Shown: piece after piece, positions 52,031 through 63,778 of the stretch | How the letters are laid out: each line of letters begins with the position of its first letter | How positions within the stretch are numbered: position 1 is the first letter of the stretch | Assembly (NCBI RefSeq): GCF_001655615.1 | Contig: NZ_CP011567.1 | Coordinates: 4,349,001 to 4,413,000 of the forward strand | Direction of reading: 5' to 3' | DNA length: 64,000 bases | Source: Pseudomonas sp. GR 6-02 | GTDB lineage: Bacteria > Pseudomonadota > Gammaproteobacteria > Pseudomonadales > Pseudomonadaceae | The notes under the pieces: model-generated | The model's database searches: none | What the model was told of the DNA's origin: nothing | What the model saw: the letters and a program-made list of their open reading frames with translations, nothing else | Program-made: the position numbers and the translations under genes

Positions 52031-52504
52031 ATGCAGTTCCCACACACTTCACAGCAAGCCCAACTGCCGTTGTTCGAGGCATTCATGGCGCAGCCGCTGG
52101 CGCCGATCCTGAAAGAAGTGGTCGAGTCGCCTTGGAGCGCCGAGCCCGAAGTCTTCAGCGAGCTGTCATTGCGTGGCGCGGCCGGGAACTGCCTGAACCT
52201 TCTGGCACCAATCCTCAGGGAGCTGAGCCAGGATCAGGACGCTCGCTGGCTGACTCTGATCGCCCCGCCCGCCAGCCTGACCCAGTCCTGGCTACGAGAC
52301 GCCGGCCTGAACCGTGAACGCATTCTGCTGCTGCAACCACGCGGCACACAGAGCGCTCAGCAGCTGACCTGTGAAGCTTTGCGACTTGGCCGCAGCCATA
52401 CGGTCGTCAGCTGGCTAAACCCGTTGAGCACATCGTCGCGGCAACAGCTGATCAGCGCCGCCCGTACCGGGGATGCGCAAAGTCTGAATATTCGGTTGGG
52501 TTAA
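52031..52504 (+). CDS. sulA: SOS cell-division inhibitor SulA
   Basis: This 157-aa protein blocks FtsZ polymerisation after DNA damage. The core WLTLIAPPASLTQSWLRDAGL and LLLQPRGTQSA region matches the SulA/RecA-like fold. AGGAGG precedes the ATG. It is the second gene of the lexA operon. Confidence 0.93.
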   Translation: MQFPHTSQQAQLPLFEAFMAQPLAPILKEVVESPWSAEPEVFSELSLRGAAGNCLNLLAPILRELSQDQDARWLTLIAPPASLTQSWLRDAGLNRERILLLQPRGTQSAQQLTCEALRLGRSHTVVSWLNPLSTSSRQQLISAARTGDAQSLNIRLG

Positions 52505-52598
52505 CTGACAAAACAGTGTTTGCACTGAACAGCGCGGGGCTTCTCCAAGGATAGAGAAGCCGGTCTGTAGAGGTATCCGCAAAATCCGACGGGCGGGA

Positions 52599-52832
52599 TC
52601 AATGAAGAACCCGTGGCCCCTCTTCCTTATCAAATTCGCCTTCAACCAGGCGTCCTGCCATCTGAACACCGACGCTCAACATCGCCTTGGCGACTTCCAC
52701 GTGCTGGCCTTGCAGGAAAGCCTTGGCATCCTCGGAGAAATCCAAAGTAACCAGAGAACCCTCGTCCTCGGCCCTACGCAGCTCGATTCGGCCGTCTGGT
52801 AACTCGACAATTTCTAGAAAGGACGTTGGCAT
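52599..52832 (-). CDS. Small conserved protein (PA3009-like)
   Basis: This 77-aa acidic cytoplasmic protein, MPTSFLEIVELPDGRIELRR onward, sits at the place PA3009 holds between sulA and topA. Function unknown. ATG 52832 is chosen since the upstream frame has no ribosome site. It contains an alternating charged segment and a helix with FLQGQHVEVAKAML. Confidence 0.75.
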   Translation of the reverse strand: MPTSFLEIVELPDGRIELRRAEDEGSLVTLDFSEDAKAFLQGQHVEVAKAMLSVGVQMAGRLVEGEFDKEEGPRVLH

Positions 52833-52973
52833 AAAGGACTGTTCTCCACGAAAGGCAGGGATTATATAGGCATCGGCCAAGCTTCGCTCAGGATCTTGAC
52901 CAGATGCCATCACGAAGAGAAATTTCTGACATCACGCTTCCTTGAGCGGACCATTCACCGAGCACTCAATCTT

Positions 52974-53498
52974 TCAGCACTCGTTCAGCCCGTCGCGAAA
53001 CCGGATCGCCAAGCTTTTCAGATTCTGGCGCCAGCTCTCCAGTTCTTCCCGGCTCAGCTCTTCAGACGCCTCTTCTTCGTCCAGGTTGACGGCCAGAATA
53101 AGCGGCTGCGTCACATCACCCTTGGGCTTGTGTGGAGCACGAGGCGGTTGAAACAGTGCGGCATAAGCCGACAGCAGCTTGGCCAGCCAGGTTTCAGGGT
53201 TTTGCGCCAACTCGACCATCTCGGCCATTTCCGGAATAGCGATGGTTTCGAGTACTTCGCGGGTCAGCAGCATCTCTGCCCGTGGCGCATTGGCCTGAGG
53301 CAAGCGATAGAAACCGGCGATTTCATGGCACAGCCCCAACAGCGCCCCGTACAGGTGAAACAACGCCGATTCGCGACCGGCCTGAATCAGCGCCAGGGAG
53401 TTCATCGCTCGCCCCTCTTCGGCCTTGGCGAGCGCTTCCAGCGACAAGCCGGCGAAATAAATTTTCTGGTTGGTACGGGTATAGAGTTCGTGGGCCAT
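52974..53498 (-). CDS. DUF6586-type conserved protein (PA3010-like)
   Basis: This 174-aa helical cytoplasmic protein starts MAHELYTRTNQKIYFAGL. It has a Glu-rich patch (LDEEEASEELSREELESW) near the C-terminus. Its position between the PA3009-like gene and topA is conserved in Pseudomonas. No function known. Confidence 0.75.
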   Translation of the reverse strand: MAHELYTRTNQKIYFAGLSLEALAKAEEGRAMNSLALIQAGRESALFHLYGALLGLCHEIAGFYRLPQANAPRAEMLLTREVLETIAIPEMAEMVELAQNPETWLAKLLSAYAALFQPPRAPHKPKGDVTQPLILAVNLDEEEASEELSREELESWRQNLKSLAIRFRDGLNEC

Positions 53499-53582
53499 GA
53501 CGGCAGCCTCCACAACGAAATAATTGCTTCACGCAGGTCTGACAGTGTCATGGATCACCCAAGCTCACCGCAAGCCCAAAAC

Positions 53583-53626
53583 AAAAAGGCCGCATGAAAA
53601 CCCGAGGGTTGTCATGCGGCCTTTTT
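53583..53626 (-). terminator. Terminator after topA
   Basis: AAAAAGGCCGCATGA (53583-53597) pairs with TCATGCGGCCTTTTT (53612-53626), 15 bases beyond the topA stop. Confidence 0.85.
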
Positions 53627-53640
53627 ATGTGCAGCGGCTT

Positions 53641-56268
53641 TTAAGCCTTGGCTGCTGGACGCTTGTCTTCAACCGTCCACTTGCCACCATCGTAATACGC
53701 TTTCCAGCCAGTCGGCTTACCGTCGACTTCCGTCTGCACGTATTGCTCTTTGGTCTTGCGGCTGTAACGGATCACTGCTGGCAGACCGTCAGGATCTTTC
53801 TTCGGTGCTTCGCAGAGGAAGTGGTACTTCGGATCGATCTCATCCTTGTGCGGCACGATCTCGACGACCAATGGCGCACGGGTCTCGCGGTTTTTCGGGA
53901 ACTGGCTGGCCGCCAGGAACAGGCCGGAAGCACCGTCACGCAGGATATAGGTGTCGTTGACCTTTTCGCATTTGAGCTCAGGCATCTTCACCGGATCCAT
54001 CTTCGGCGGCGCCGCATCACCGCTTTTCAGCAGCTTGCGGGTGTTCTTGCAGGTTGCGTTGGTGCAACCGAAGAACTTGCCGAAACGGCCGGTCTTGAGC
54101 TGCATCTCGCTGCCGCACTTGTCGCATTCCAGGCTCGGACCTTCGTAGCCCTTGATGCGGTAAGCGCCCTCTTCGATCTCGTAGCCTGCGCAATCCGGGT
54201 TGTTACCGCAGATGTGCAGCTTGCGCTTCTCGTCGAGCAGGTAAGCGTCCATCGCCGTGCTGCAGATCGGGCAACGGTGCTTGCCGCGCAGAACCAGCGA
54301 CTCCGACTCGCCCTCGTCGTCCGCAGCGATTTCGTCGCCCGGCACCAGGTTGACGGTGGCCTTGCAGCGCTCTTTTGGCGGCAGGCTGTAGCCCGAGCAA
54401 CCGAGGAACACGCCGGTCGATGCAGTACGAATCTGCATCGGACGACCGCACACCACACATGGAATATCAGTCATTACCGGCTGGTTGGCGCGCATGCCGC
54501 CTTCGGCGCTTTCGGCCACTTCGAGTTTCTTCTTGAAGTCGCCGTAGAACTCGTCGAGCACGTTTTTCCAGTCGCGCTCGCCCTGGGCCACGTCATCGAG
54601 ATTCTCTTCCATGCCGGCGGTGAAGCCGTAGTCCATGAGATTGGAGAAGCTCTCGGCCAGACGCTCGGTGACGATGTCGCCCATCTTTTCCGAATAGAAA
54701 CGACGGTTGTGCAGCGCCACGTAGCCGCGGTCCTGGATGGTCGAAATGATCGCCGCGTAGGTCGAAGGACGACCGATGCCGCGTTTTTCCATTTCCTTTA
54801 CCAGGCTCGCTTCCGAGTAACGCGCCGGCGGCTTGGTGAAGTGCTGGGTCGGATCAAGCTTGATCAGCTTCATCGCATCGCCCTGGGCCATGTCCGGCAG
54901 CACATCGTCATCACCAGGCTTGGTGATTTGCGGCATGACGCGGGTGTAACCGTCGAACTTCAGGATGCGGCCCTTGGCGCGCAACTCGAAGTCACCGGCA
55001 CCGACGGTGACCGTGGTCGACAGGTATTGGGCCGGCAGCATCTGGCAGGCGAGGAACTGGCGCCAGATCAGCTCGTAAAGCCGCTCGGCATCACGCTCCA
55101 TGCCCGACAGCTTGCTTGGCTCGGTATTGGCGTCAGACGGACGAATCGCTTCGTGAGCCTCTTGTGCGCCTTCCTTGCTGCTGTAGACGTTCGGGGTTTC
55201 CGGCAGGTACTTCTTGCCGAATTCGCCTTCAATATAAGTACGCGCCATCGTCACGGCATCGGCCGAGAGGTTGGTGGAGTCGGTACGCATATAAGTGATG
55301 TAGCCGGCTTCGTACAGACGCTGGGCCATCATCATGGTTTTCTTCACACCGAAGCCCAGGCGGTTGCTCGCGGCCTGCTGCAGGGTGGAGGTGATGAACG
55401 GTGCCGACGGCTTGCTGCTGGTCGGTTTGTCTTCGCGCTTGACGATGCTGTAGCTGGAAGCCTTGAGCTTCTCCAGCGCGGCCATGGCCTGGGCTTCGTT
55501 GAGCGGCTTGAAGGCTTCGCCTTTCTCGCGAGCCACGTCGAAGCGCACAGTCGCGCCCTTGGCGGTGCCGAGGTCAGCGTGAACTTCCCAGTACTCTTCC
55601 GGGTTGAACGCGCGGATTTCGCGCTCACGCTCAACCACCAGCTTCACGGCAACCGATTGCACGCGACCGGCGGACAGGCCACGAGCAACCTTGGCCCACA
55701 GCAGCGGCGAAACCATGTAACCCACCACGCGGTCGAGGAAGCGACGCGCCTGCTGAGCGTTTACGCGATCGATGTCCAGCTCGCCCGGCTGGGAGAAAGC
55801 TTCCTGGATCGCTTTTTTGGTGATTTCGTTGAACACCACGCGCTTGTAGCGGCTGTCGTCACCACCGATGGCTTCGCGCAGGTGCCAGGCAATGGCTTCC
55901 CCCTCGCGATCCAAGTCGGTTGCGAGATAGATGGTGTCAGCATCTTTGGCGAGCCGGCGCAGCTCTTCGATAACCTTTTCCTTGCCCGGGAGGATCTCGT
56001 ACTTGGCTTTCCAGCCATGATCGGGATCGACACCCATGCGCGAGACCAGCTGCTTGCGCGCTTTCTCTTTCGGCGTGAGCACCGGACCTTCGCCTGCGGC
56101 GGCCTTGCCACGCTTGGCGGCAGGCTCTTTGCTGGCGCTAGCCGAACCGCTGGTGGGCAGGTCTCGGATATGGCCGATACTCGACTTCACCACGTATTGG
56201 TTACCCAGATACTTGTTGATGGTCTTGGCCTTAGCCGGGGATTCCACAATGACCAGCGATTTGCCCAT
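53641..56268 (-). CDS. topA: DNA topoisomerase I
   Basis: This 875-aa type IA topoisomerase relaxes negative supercoils. It has an N-terminal Toprim domain ([32 protein letters not shown]), the catalytic Tyr in [14 protein letters not shown] near 320, and C-terminal Cys4 zinc ribbons ([24 protein letters not shown]) that bind single-stranded DNA. The length is normal for Pseudomonas. Confidence 0.98.
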   Translation of the reverse strand: MGKSLVIVESPAKAKTINKYLGNQYVVKSSIGHIRDLPTSGSASASKEPAAKRGKAAAGEGPVLTPKEKARKQLVSRMGVDPDHGWKAKYEILPGKEKVIEELRRLAKDADTIYLATDLDREGEAIAWHLREAIGGDDSRYKRVVFNEITKKAIQEAFSQPGELDIDRVNAQQARRFLDRVVGYMVSPLLWAKVARGLSAGRVQSVAVKLVVEREREIRAFNPEEYWEVHADLGTAKGATVRFDVAREKGEAFKPLNEAQAMAALEKLKASSYSIVKREDKPTSSKPSAPFITSTLQQAASNRLGFGVKKTMMMAQRLYEAGYITYMRTDSTNLSADAVTMARTYIEGEFGKKYLPETPNVYSSKEGAQEAHEAIRPSDANTEPSKLSGMERDAERLYELIWRQFLACQMLPAQYLSTTVTVGAGDFELRAKGRILKFDGYTRVMPQITKPGDDDVLPDMAQGDAMKLIKLDPTQHFTKPPARYSEASLVKEMEKRGIGRPSTYAAIISTIQDRGYVALHNRRFYSEKMGDIVTERLAESFSNLMDYGFTAGMEENLDDVAQGERDWKNVLDEFYGDFKKKLEVAESAEGGMRANQPVMTDIPCVVCGRPMQIRTASTGVFLGCSGYSLPPKERCKATVNLVPGDEIAADDEGESESLVLRGKHRCPICSTAMDAYLLDEKRKLHICGNNPDCAGYEIEEGAYRIKGYEGPSLECDKCGSEMQLKTGRFGKFFGCTNATCKNTRKLLKSGDAAPPKMDPVKMPELKCEKVNDTYILRDGASGLFLAASQFPKNRETRAPLVVEIVPHKDEIDPKYHFLCEAPKKDPDGLPAVIRYSRKTKEQYVQTEVDGKPTGWKAYYDGGKWTVEDKRPAAKA

Positions 56269-56382
56269 GGATCAGAAAATTCCTGAATTCTAGAAGTGAA
56301 AGGCGGTTGGCGCCTGACGCGGCACCGCTATATATAGTGGCTACAAGGTGAGGTCAAGCGCAGGGTTCTGCGCGCACTCCCC

Positions 56383-56619
56383 TTATGGCTGCGGAAAAAT
56401 GCTCGGTTCGGCTTGCACCAAAGCAAAGCGTGGCACCTGTTCGCCGTCAACCTCGACCGACTCCAGGAACATGCTCAAGGGACGTACCCAAAAGCCGTAA
56501 TCGCCATACAGGGCTTGGTAGAAGACTACTTCTTCTTCGGTCTCCGAATGCCGCGCAACACTGAATACGCGGTACTGCGGACCTTTGTAATGTTGGTAGA
56601 GCCCAGGTTGTATCGGCAT
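56383..56619 (-). CDS. DUF1653 protein
   Basis: This 78-aa protein, MPIQPGLYQHYKGPQYRVF, carries the DUF1653 signature, with VVFYQALYGDYGFWVRPL. It is a small beta-rich cytoplasmic protein of unknown function, conserved at this place. Six upstream codons in frame are dropped because family members begin at MPIQPG-like sequence. Confidence 0.8.
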   Translation of the reverse strand: MPIQPGLYQHYKGPQYRVFSVARHSETEEEVVFYQALYGDYGFWVRPLSMFLESVEVDGEQVPRFALVQAEPSIFPQP

Positions 56620-56670
56620 GCTTTGGCCCTCACTCAAATTTTTTCAAAATAAAAACAAAATAAATTCGGA

Positions 56671-56701
56671 AAAACAAAAACCGGGGCACTTGGCCCCGGC
56701 T
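56671..56701 (-). terminator. Terminator after fadA
   Basis: CCGGGGC (56681-56687) pairs with GCCCCGG (56693-56699). The minus strand then runs into TTTTTGTTTTT, 17 bases past the fadA stop. Confidence 0.85.
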
Positions 56702-56717
56702 TCCATCGACGAAACGC

Positions 56718-57899
<1,182 letters not shown>

Positions 57900-57923
57900 T
57901 CACTCTCGCTCTAGTGTGGGCGC

Positions 57924-60071
57924 TTAACCGAAGAAGCTCTGACCGTTCTTGGCCATTTCACGCAGCTTCGCGGTCGGGTGGTACAGCGCGCCCAAATCAG
58001 CGTACTGGTCAGCCAGGGCAACGAACTCTGCAACACCGATCGAATCGATGTAGCGCAGCGCACCGCCACGGAATGGAGGGAAACCAATACCGTAGACCAG
58101 ACCCATGTCGGCTTCGGCGGCGGTTTCGACGATGCCGTCTTCCAGGCAGCGCACGGTTTCCAGGCACAGCGGGATCATCATCCAGTTGATGATGTCTTCG
58201 TCAGTGACTTCGAGCTGTTGGAAAACGATCGGCTTGAGCACTTCCAGCACCGACGGATCGGCGACTTTCTTCTGCTTGCCGCGCTTGTCGGTCTCGTAGG
58301 CGTAGAAACCCTTGCCATTTTTCTGGCCCAGGCGCTTGGCTTCATAGAGCACGTCGACGGCCGAACGGCGATCGTCCTTCATGCGATCCGGGAAGCCTTC
58401 AGCCATGACGTCACGACCATGGTGGCCGGTGTCGATGCCGACCACGTCCATCAGGTATGCCGGGCCCATTGGCCAGCCGAACTTCTCCATGACCTTGTCG
58501 ATGCGGACGAAGTCCACGCCGGCGCTGACCAGCTTGGCGAAACCGCCGAAGTACGGGAACAGCACACGGTTGACCAGGAAGCCCGGGCAGTCGTTGACGA
58601 CGATCGGGTTCTTGCCCATTTTCTTGGCGTAGGCAACGGTGGTGGCAACGGCTACTTCGCTGGACTTCTCGCCACGGATCACTTCAACCAGCGGCATCAT
58701 GTGCACCGGGTTGAAGAAGTGCATGCCGACGAAGTTTTCCGGACGCTTGAGGGCTTTGGCCAGCAAGGTGATGGAAATGGTCGAGGTGTTGGACGCCAGA
58801 ATGGTGTCCTCTTTGACCTTGTCTTCGACTTCGGCCAGAACGGCTTGCTTGACCTTCGGGTTCTCGACCACGGCTTCGACCACCAGATCGACGTGACCGA
58901 AATCGCCGTAGGACAGGGTCGGACGAATGCCGTTGAGCACTTCGGCCATCTTCGCCGGGGTCATGCGACCTTTATCAACGCGGCCAACCAGCAGCTTGGC
59001 GGCTTCGGCCAGACCTTGCTCGATACCGTGCTCGTTGATGTCCTTCATCAGGATCGGCGTGCCTTTGGAGGCCGACTGATAAGCGATACCGCCACCCATG
59101 ATGCCGGCGCCCAATACGGCGGCCTGCTTCACTTCCTTGGCGATTTCGTCGTAGGCCTTGGCCTTTTTCTTCAGCTCCTGATCGTTCAGGAACAGACCGA
59201 TCAAGCTCTGTGCGGCAGAGGTCTTGGCCAGTTTGACGAAACCGGCGGCTTCGACTTCCAAGGCCTTGTCGCGACCGAAGTTCGCAGCTTTCTGGATGGT
59301 CTTGATCGCTTCGACCGGCGCCGGGTAGTTCGGGCCCGCTTGGCCGGCCACGAAACCTTTGGCGGTTTCGAACGACATCATTTGTTCGATGGCGTTGAGC
59401 TTGAGCTTTTCGAGCTTCGGCTGACGCTTGGCCTTGTAGTCAAACGTACCGGAGATGGCGCCTTTGATCAGGTTCAGCGCCGCTTCGTGCAACTTCTGCG
59501 AGTCGACCACCGCGTCGACGGCACCGACTTTCAGTGCGTCTTCAGCGCGGTTTTCCTTACCGGCGGCAATCCATTCGATGGCGTTGTCGGCACCGATGAT
59601 ACGCGGCAGGCGCACGGTACCGCCGAAGCCTGGGTAGATGCCCAGCTTGACTTCCGGCAGACCGATTTTGGCGGTGCTGGCCATGACGCGGAAATCCGCC
59701 GCCAGGCACATTTCCAGACCGCCACCCAGTGCGATGCCATTGATCGCGGCAACAGTCGGGACGTTGAGGTCTTCGAAATCGCTGAAAATCTTGTTGGCTT
59801 CGAGGTTGCCAGCAACAAGCTCGGCATCCGGCAGCTTGAAGTTGTCGACGAATTCGGTGATGTCGGCGCCGACGATGAATACGTCCTTGCCACTGCTGAC
59901 GATCACACCCTTGATCGAAGCATCTGCCTTGATGGTGTCTACAGCCTGACGCAGCTCGTTCAGGGTAAGACGGTTGAACTTGTTGACGGACTCACCCTTG
60001 AGGTCGAACTTCAGTTCGACGATGCCACTTTCAAGAGCCTTAACCGTGATGGCTTTACCTTCGTAAATCAT
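57924..60071 (-). CDS. fadB: Fatty-acid oxidation complex alpha subunit
   Basis: This 715-aa multifunctional enzyme has an N-terminal enoyl-CoA hydratase/isomerase ([17 protein letters not shown] near 105) and a C-terminal 3-hydroxyacyl-CoA dehydrogenase with NAD fold [17 protein letters not shown] near 325 and [13 protein letters not shown] near 450. ATG 60071 is preferred: GGAG lies 8 bases upstream and the codon before is TTG. In P. aeruginosa the fadBA operon is a PsrA target; I found no clear PsrA box directly upstream here. Confidence 0.97.
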   Translation of the reverse strand: MIYEGKAITVKALESGIVELKFDLKGESVNKFNRLTLNELRQAVDTIKADASIKGVIVSSGKDVFIVGADITEFVDNFKLPDAELVAGNLEANKIFSDFEDLNVPTVAAINGIALGGGLEMCLAADFRVMASTAKIGLPEVKLGIYPGFGGTVRLPRIIGADNAIEWIAAGKENRAEDALKVGAVDAVVDSQKLHEAALNLIKGAISGTFDYKAKRQPKLEKLKLNAIEQMMSFETAKGFVAGQAGPNYPAPVEAIKTIQKAANFGRDKALEVEAAGFVKLAKTSAAQSLIGLFLNDQELKKKAKAYDEIAKEVKQAAVLGAGIMGGGIAYQSASKGTPILMKDINEHGIEQGLAEAAKLLVGRVDKGRMTPAKMAEVLNGIRPTLSYGDFGHVDLVVEAVVENPKVKQAVLAEVEDKVKEDTILASNTSTISITLLAKALKRPENFVGMHFFNPVHMMPLVEVIRGEKSSEVAVATTVAYAKKMGKNPIVVNDCPGFLVNRVLFPYFGGFAKLVSAGVDFVRIDKVMEKFGWPMGPAYLMDVVGIDTGHHGRDVMAEGFPDRMKDDRRSAVDVLYEAKRLGQKNGKGFYAYETDKRGKQKKVADPSVLEVLKPIVFQQLEVTDEDIINWMMIPLCLETVRCLEDGIVETAAEADMGLVYGIGFPPFRGGALRYIDSIGVAEFVALADQYADLGALYHPTAKLREMAKNGQSFFG

Positions 60072-60584
60072 CAACTGATCTCCACGATATGGAAGCTGAA
60101 CAGTACACGTCGGACGCAGGCGGCTGGCTCGGCAGGGACGTTTATCGTCAATGCTAACGCCAACTCACCCGGCACACCCGCCAACGCGATAGTCGGGATT
60201 CTGTAGGAGCAGTCTGTAATACAAACGCTCAATTCATACGCCCGTTTGATTTGGGTGTGTCACCTTCACGGAATTTCCGGCAATTGTCAATCGCCCAAAA
60301 TACTGGTTGAAACGCGACTTTCCGGTCACTTCCGTACCACGAAGCCCTGCAACATGCAGATGCATGTGAGGCCATTCATAGAATCAATAGTTAGAAAAGT
60401 CGCCCTAATTCGCGGCAACCTGTGTTTAACAGGCTACGCTGGCGGGATCCTGAAGAAAAAATTGAACGCTTTTGACGAATGCCAAGCGTAAGATCTGTGC
60501 CACAAAGAATTACCGGCCTGCCTGGCCAACCTCAGCCCGATGATGATGTCGGGCTTTTTATTGCCTTCCGTAACAGATCGGGGT
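60072..60584. other. 513-base intergenic region upstream of fadB, with an orphan terminator
   Basis: No convincing gene here; an 81-codon plus-strand frame lacks a ribosome site. A plus-facing terminator lies at 60534-60560 with no CDS before it on that strand. The fadB promoter should lie in the left part. Confidence 0.5.
60534..60560 (+). terminator. Terminator facing the small membrane-protein gene
   Basis: AGCCCGA (60534-60540) pairs with TCGGGCT (60549-60555) around a GATGATGT-like centre and is followed by TTTT on plus. It may act on minus-strand transcripts of the 60585 gene, or end an unseen plus-strand RNA. Confidence 0.6.
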
Positions 60585-61022
60585 TCAGGCGAGTGCCTTG
60601 AGCGTAGCGTCGATCTGTTGCAGAACCTCGGCTTCGCCCTTCTCGCCCCAATACAGGGCAATCATTTGCTTGTCTGCCTCGACCTTGTAGACGTTGGCAG
60701 GCAGTTTTTCGAAATGATTCAGAAGCACTCCATCCTCGCAGACTTCCTGCCACTGATTGACCCACACACCCGGCGCCTTCTGCCAATAGCTCCAGCACGC
60801 TGGCTGAGTGCCACGGCGCGGTCGGTGGTACTGGGCGCAAGGGCTTGGCGGCTCCTGGCTCAGCCAGTGCGGCCACTCCTGGGGCGCCAATTGCATGGCA
60901 AGGCCGATGCGCCGCGCCTCCATGCGCAGAGCCATGCGACCGCTCTGGACACGAGACGGTCGCAACCAGGCCAGCGGGCTCAGCACCACCAGCAGGATTG
61001 ACACCACTATCCAGACCGTCAT
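60585..61022 (-). CDS. Small membrane-anchored conserved protein
   Basis: This 145-aa protein has one N-terminal membrane helix (MTVWIVVSILLVVLSPLAWL) and a soluble domain of unknown function rich in Trp. It occupies the place between fadB and usp in Pseudomonas. ATG 61022 is used because the membrane segment starts there. The anchor suggests attachment to the inner membrane. Confidence 0.75.
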   Translation of the reverse strand: MTVWIVVSILLVVLSPLAWLRPSRVQSGRMALRMEARRIGLAMQLAPQEWPHWLSQEPPSPCAQYHRPRRGTQPACWSYWQKAPGVWVNQWQEVCEDGVLLNHFEKLPANVYKVEADKQMIALYWGEKGEAEVLQQIDATLKALA

Positions 61023-61126
61023 ATCTGTACTCCCGATTCTTGATGAGCCCATTGGGTCACGTTGAAACCAATGCGCTTGAAACCAGCCATACTTACCAAT
61101 ATTGCAATCCTCAGGAGGAGCACCTC

Positions 61127-61564
61127 ATGCCCTACCACCATATTCTGGTCGCTGTAGATCTAACCGAAGAGTGCGATCCTGTAATCCACCGCGCCCGCGA
61201 ACTTTCGGTGAGCAATGGCGCAAAGCTGTCCCTGGTGCATATCGTCGAGCCGATGGCCATGGCCTTTGGCGGCGACGTGCCGATGGACCTTTCCCAATTG
61301 CAACAGCAACAGTTCGATCAGGCCAAGGAGCGCCTTGAGCGATTGATCCTGAAATACCCGGAGCTCTCCAAGGAATACAGCCACTTGACCTACGGCCAGC
61401 CGCGACAGGAGATTCACCATCTCGCCAAGGAGCAAACGTGCGACCTGATCGTGGTGGGCAGTCATGGCCGGCATGGCCTGGCACTGTTGCTCGGCTCCAC
61501 TGCCAATGACGTGCTGCACGGCGCGCCTTGCGATGTACTTGCCGTGCGCCTGCAAAAAAGCTGA
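61127..61564 (+). CDS. Universal stress protein
   Basis: This 145-aa UspA-fold protein starts MPYHHILVAVDLTEECDPV. The ATP-binding signature G-2x-G-9x-G-S/T is seen in GSHGRHGLALLLGST near 112-126. It has a good AGGAGG site. Relatives aid survival in starvation or low oxygen; the specific role is unknown. Convergent with uup. Confidence 0.9.
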   Translation: MPYHHILVAVDLTEECDPVIHRARELSVSNGAKLSLVHIVEPMAMAFGGDVPMDLSQLQQQQFDQAKERLERLILKYPELSKEYSHLTYGQPRQEIHHLAKEQTCDLIVVGSHGRHGLALLLGSTANDVLHGAPCDVLAVRLQKS

Positions 61565-61590
61565 CAACAAGCAACAATAAACCCCTTACG

Positions 61591-61628
61591 AAAAGCCCGG
61601 CATTCACACGAGTGAAGCCGGGCTTTTT
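61591..61628. terminator. Bidirectional terminator between usp and uup
   Basis: AAAAGCCCGGC (61591-61601) pairs with GCCGGGCTTTT (61617-61627), with further TTCAC/GTGAA pairing inside. It serves both genes. Confidence 0.85.
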
Positions 61629-61642
61629 TATAGCCGGATCAA

Positions 61643-63565
61643 TCAGGCATCCAGTTCGGCCCAGCGCTCGACCATCACGTCGAGTTCAGCCTGTAACTGC
61701 TCAAGCTGAGCGATCACTGCAGCCGTCTCGGCAGGAGGACGCTGATAGAAGCCGGCGTCCGCCATCTGCGCTTCAACCACCGCGATCTGCTGCTCCATGG
61801 CTTCGATCTGGCCAGGCAAGGCTTCCAGCTCACGCTGCAACTTGTAGCTGAGTTTCTTTTTCGCCACCGGCGCTGGCGTTTCCACTGCAGCAACCGGCGC
61901 AGGTTCGGCCGTCACGACAGCCGAATTCAGGTCGGCTTTGCCGGACTTGCTCTCGGTCACACCCAGCAGGCGCGGCGAGCCGCCCTGACGCAGCCAGTCC
62001 TGATAACCACCGACATATTCGCGAACCTTGCCTTCACCTTCGAAGACCAGGGTGCTGGTGACCACGTTGTCGAGGAATGCCCGGTCGTGGCTGACCATCA
62101 GCACAGTGCCGTTGAAGGTCAGCAAGACCTCTTCCAGCAGTTCTAGGGTTTCCACGTCGAGGTCGTTGGTCGGTTCGTCGAGCACCAGCAGGTTCGCCGG
62201 TTTGCTGAACAGTTTGGCCAGCAGCAGACGCGCACGCTCACCACCGGACAACGCCTTGACCGGCGTGCGGGCACGCTGCGGGCTGAACAGGAAGTCGCCA
62301 AGGTAGCTCAGCACGTGACGGCTCTGGCCATCGATATCGATGAAGTCGCGACCTTCAGCGACGTTGTCGATCACGGTCTTTTCCAGGTCCAACTGATGGC
62401 GCAACTGGTCGAAATAGGCCACGTCGATGCGCGTCCCCTCTTCCACTGTGCCGCTGGTCGGTTGCAGACCGTTGAGCATCAGCTTCAACAGCGTGGTCTT
62501 GCCGGTACCGTTGGCGCCGAGCAGACCGATGCGGTCGCCGCGCTGCAGGACCATCGAGAAATCCTTGATCAGGAACGGGCCGCCCGGGTGAGCGAAACTC
62601 ACGTTCTCGAGCACCATCACCTGCTTGCCGGACTTGTCGGCGGTATCGAGCTGAATGTTGGCCTTGCCGGTACGCTCACGACGCTCGCTACGCTCGACGC
62701 GCAGGGCTTTCAGTGCACGGACACGGCCTTCGTTACGGGTGCGACGCGCCTTGATGCCCTGGCGGATCCAGACTTCTTCCTGGGCCAGTTTTTTATCGAA
62801 CAGCGCGTTGGCGGTTTCTTCAGCGGCCAGTGTGGCCTCTTTGTGCACGAGGAAGCTGGCGTAATCGCCGTTCCAGTCGATCAAGCCGCCGCGATCCAGT
62901 TCCAGGATACGGGTTGCAAGGTTCTGCAGGAATGAACGGTCGTGCGTGATGAACAGTACGGCGCCCTGGAAATCCTTCAGCGCTTCTTCAAGCCAGGCGA
63001 TGGCACCGATGTCCAGGTGGTTGGTCGGTTCGTCGAGCAGCAGCAGGTCCGGTTCGGAAACCAGCGCCTGAGCCAACAGGACGCGACGACGCCAGCCGCC
63101 GGACAATTCGGCGAGGGTCTTGTCGGCAGGCAACTGCAGACGGCTCAAGGTGCTGTCGACCAGTTGCTGCAAGCGCCAGCCATCTCGGGCTTCGAGGTCG
63201 TGCTGGACGTGCATCAGCTTGTCCAGATCGGCGTCAGTGACGATGTTCTGGCTCAGATGGTGATATTCGGCAAGCAACGCACCAACGCCGTCGAGGCCTT
63301 CGGCGACCACGTCGAACACGGTCCGCTCGTCGGCTACCGGCAATTCTTGCGGCAATTCACCAATCTTGAGGCCGGGTGCGCGCCAAACGGAGCCATCGTC
63401 GGGCTTCTGGTCGCCCTTGACGAGCTTCATCATGCTGGACTTGCCAGTGCCGTTGCGGCCGATGATGCACACCCGCTCACCACGGGCGATCTGCCAGGAC
63501 ACCTTGTCCAACAACGGCATAGCGCCGAAAGCAAGGGACACATCGCTGAATTTGAGCAGGGTCAT
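61643..63565 (-). CDS. uup: ABC-F ATPase Uup
   Basis: This 640-aa protein has two ABC domains and no membrane part. Walker A motifs: GRNGTGKSS near 36 and GANGTGKTT near 350. Signatures: LSGGWRRR and LSGGERAR. Walker B: LLLDEPTNHLD and LVLDEPTNDLD. A C-terminal coiled coil (~560-640) is typical of Uup. ABC-F proteins act on the ribosome; Uup is also linked to DNA-junction stability. ATG 63565 is chosen by homology (MTLLKFSDVSLAFG); 43 further upstream codons are not part of the gene. Confidence 0.95.
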   Translation of the reverse strand: MTLLKFSDVSLAFGAMPLLDKVSWQIARGERVCIIGRNGTGKSSMMKLVKGDQKPDDGSVWRAPGLKIGELPQELPVADERTVFDVVAEGLDGVGALLAEYHHLSQNIVTDADLDKLMHVQHDLEARDGWRLQQLVDSTLSRLQLPADKTLAELSGGWRRRVLLAQALVSEPDLLLLDEPTNHLDIGAIAWLEEALKDFQGAVLFITHDRSFLQNLATRILELDRGGLIDWNGDYASFLVHKEATLAAEETANALFDKKLAQEEVWIRQGIKARRTRNEGRVRALKALRVERSERRERTGKANIQLDTADKSGKQVMVLENVSFAHPGGPFLIKDFSMVLQRGDRIGLLGANGTGKTTLLKLMLNGLQPTSGTVEEGTRIDVAYFDQLRHQLDLEKTVIDNVAEGRDFIDIDGQSRHVLSYLGDFLFSPQRARTPVKALSGGERARLLLAKLFSKPANLLVLDEPTNDLDVETLELLEEVLLTFNGTVLMVSHDRAFLDNVVTSTLVFEGEGKVREYVGGYQDWLRQGGSPRLLGVTESKSGKADLNSAVVTAEPAPVAAVETPAPVAKKKLSYKLQRELEALPGQIEAMEQQIAVVEAQMADAGFYQRPPAETAAVIAQLEQLQAELDVMVERWAELDA

Positions 63566-63778
63566 GAGCTTCTCCAAAAACCGGGCGCGCATTCTACCTG
63601 ACTTGAGGCTACAGAAGGCCGGCAATTTCAATGTCGAAGCACTCTGCACAACAATTGTTGCGAACTTATGCTGGCATGTCGGCAAAGCTTTCACCCGCTG
63701 CTGGCAAAAGGCTAAGCTACATATAATTAGGTGCCGGTCTTACCAGCACTTGTCATGATTTTTCTGCCCGGATGTCTC

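Noticed and set aside
53524..56286. 920-codon plus-strand open frame opposite topA
   Set aside because: Shadow frame; topA on the minus strand has all catalytic and zinc motifs.
57978..60206. 742-codon plus-strand open frame opposite fadB
   Set aside because: Shadow of fadB; no family resemblance and no ribosome site.
60205..60250. CAAAC...GTTTG arms upstream of fadB as a PsrA box
   Set aside because: The arms are about 17 bases apart, far beyond the 2-4 bases allowed in the PsrA consensus.
60246..60491. 81-codon plus-strand frame as a gene
   Set aside because: No ribosome site, atypical composition, no recognisable features.
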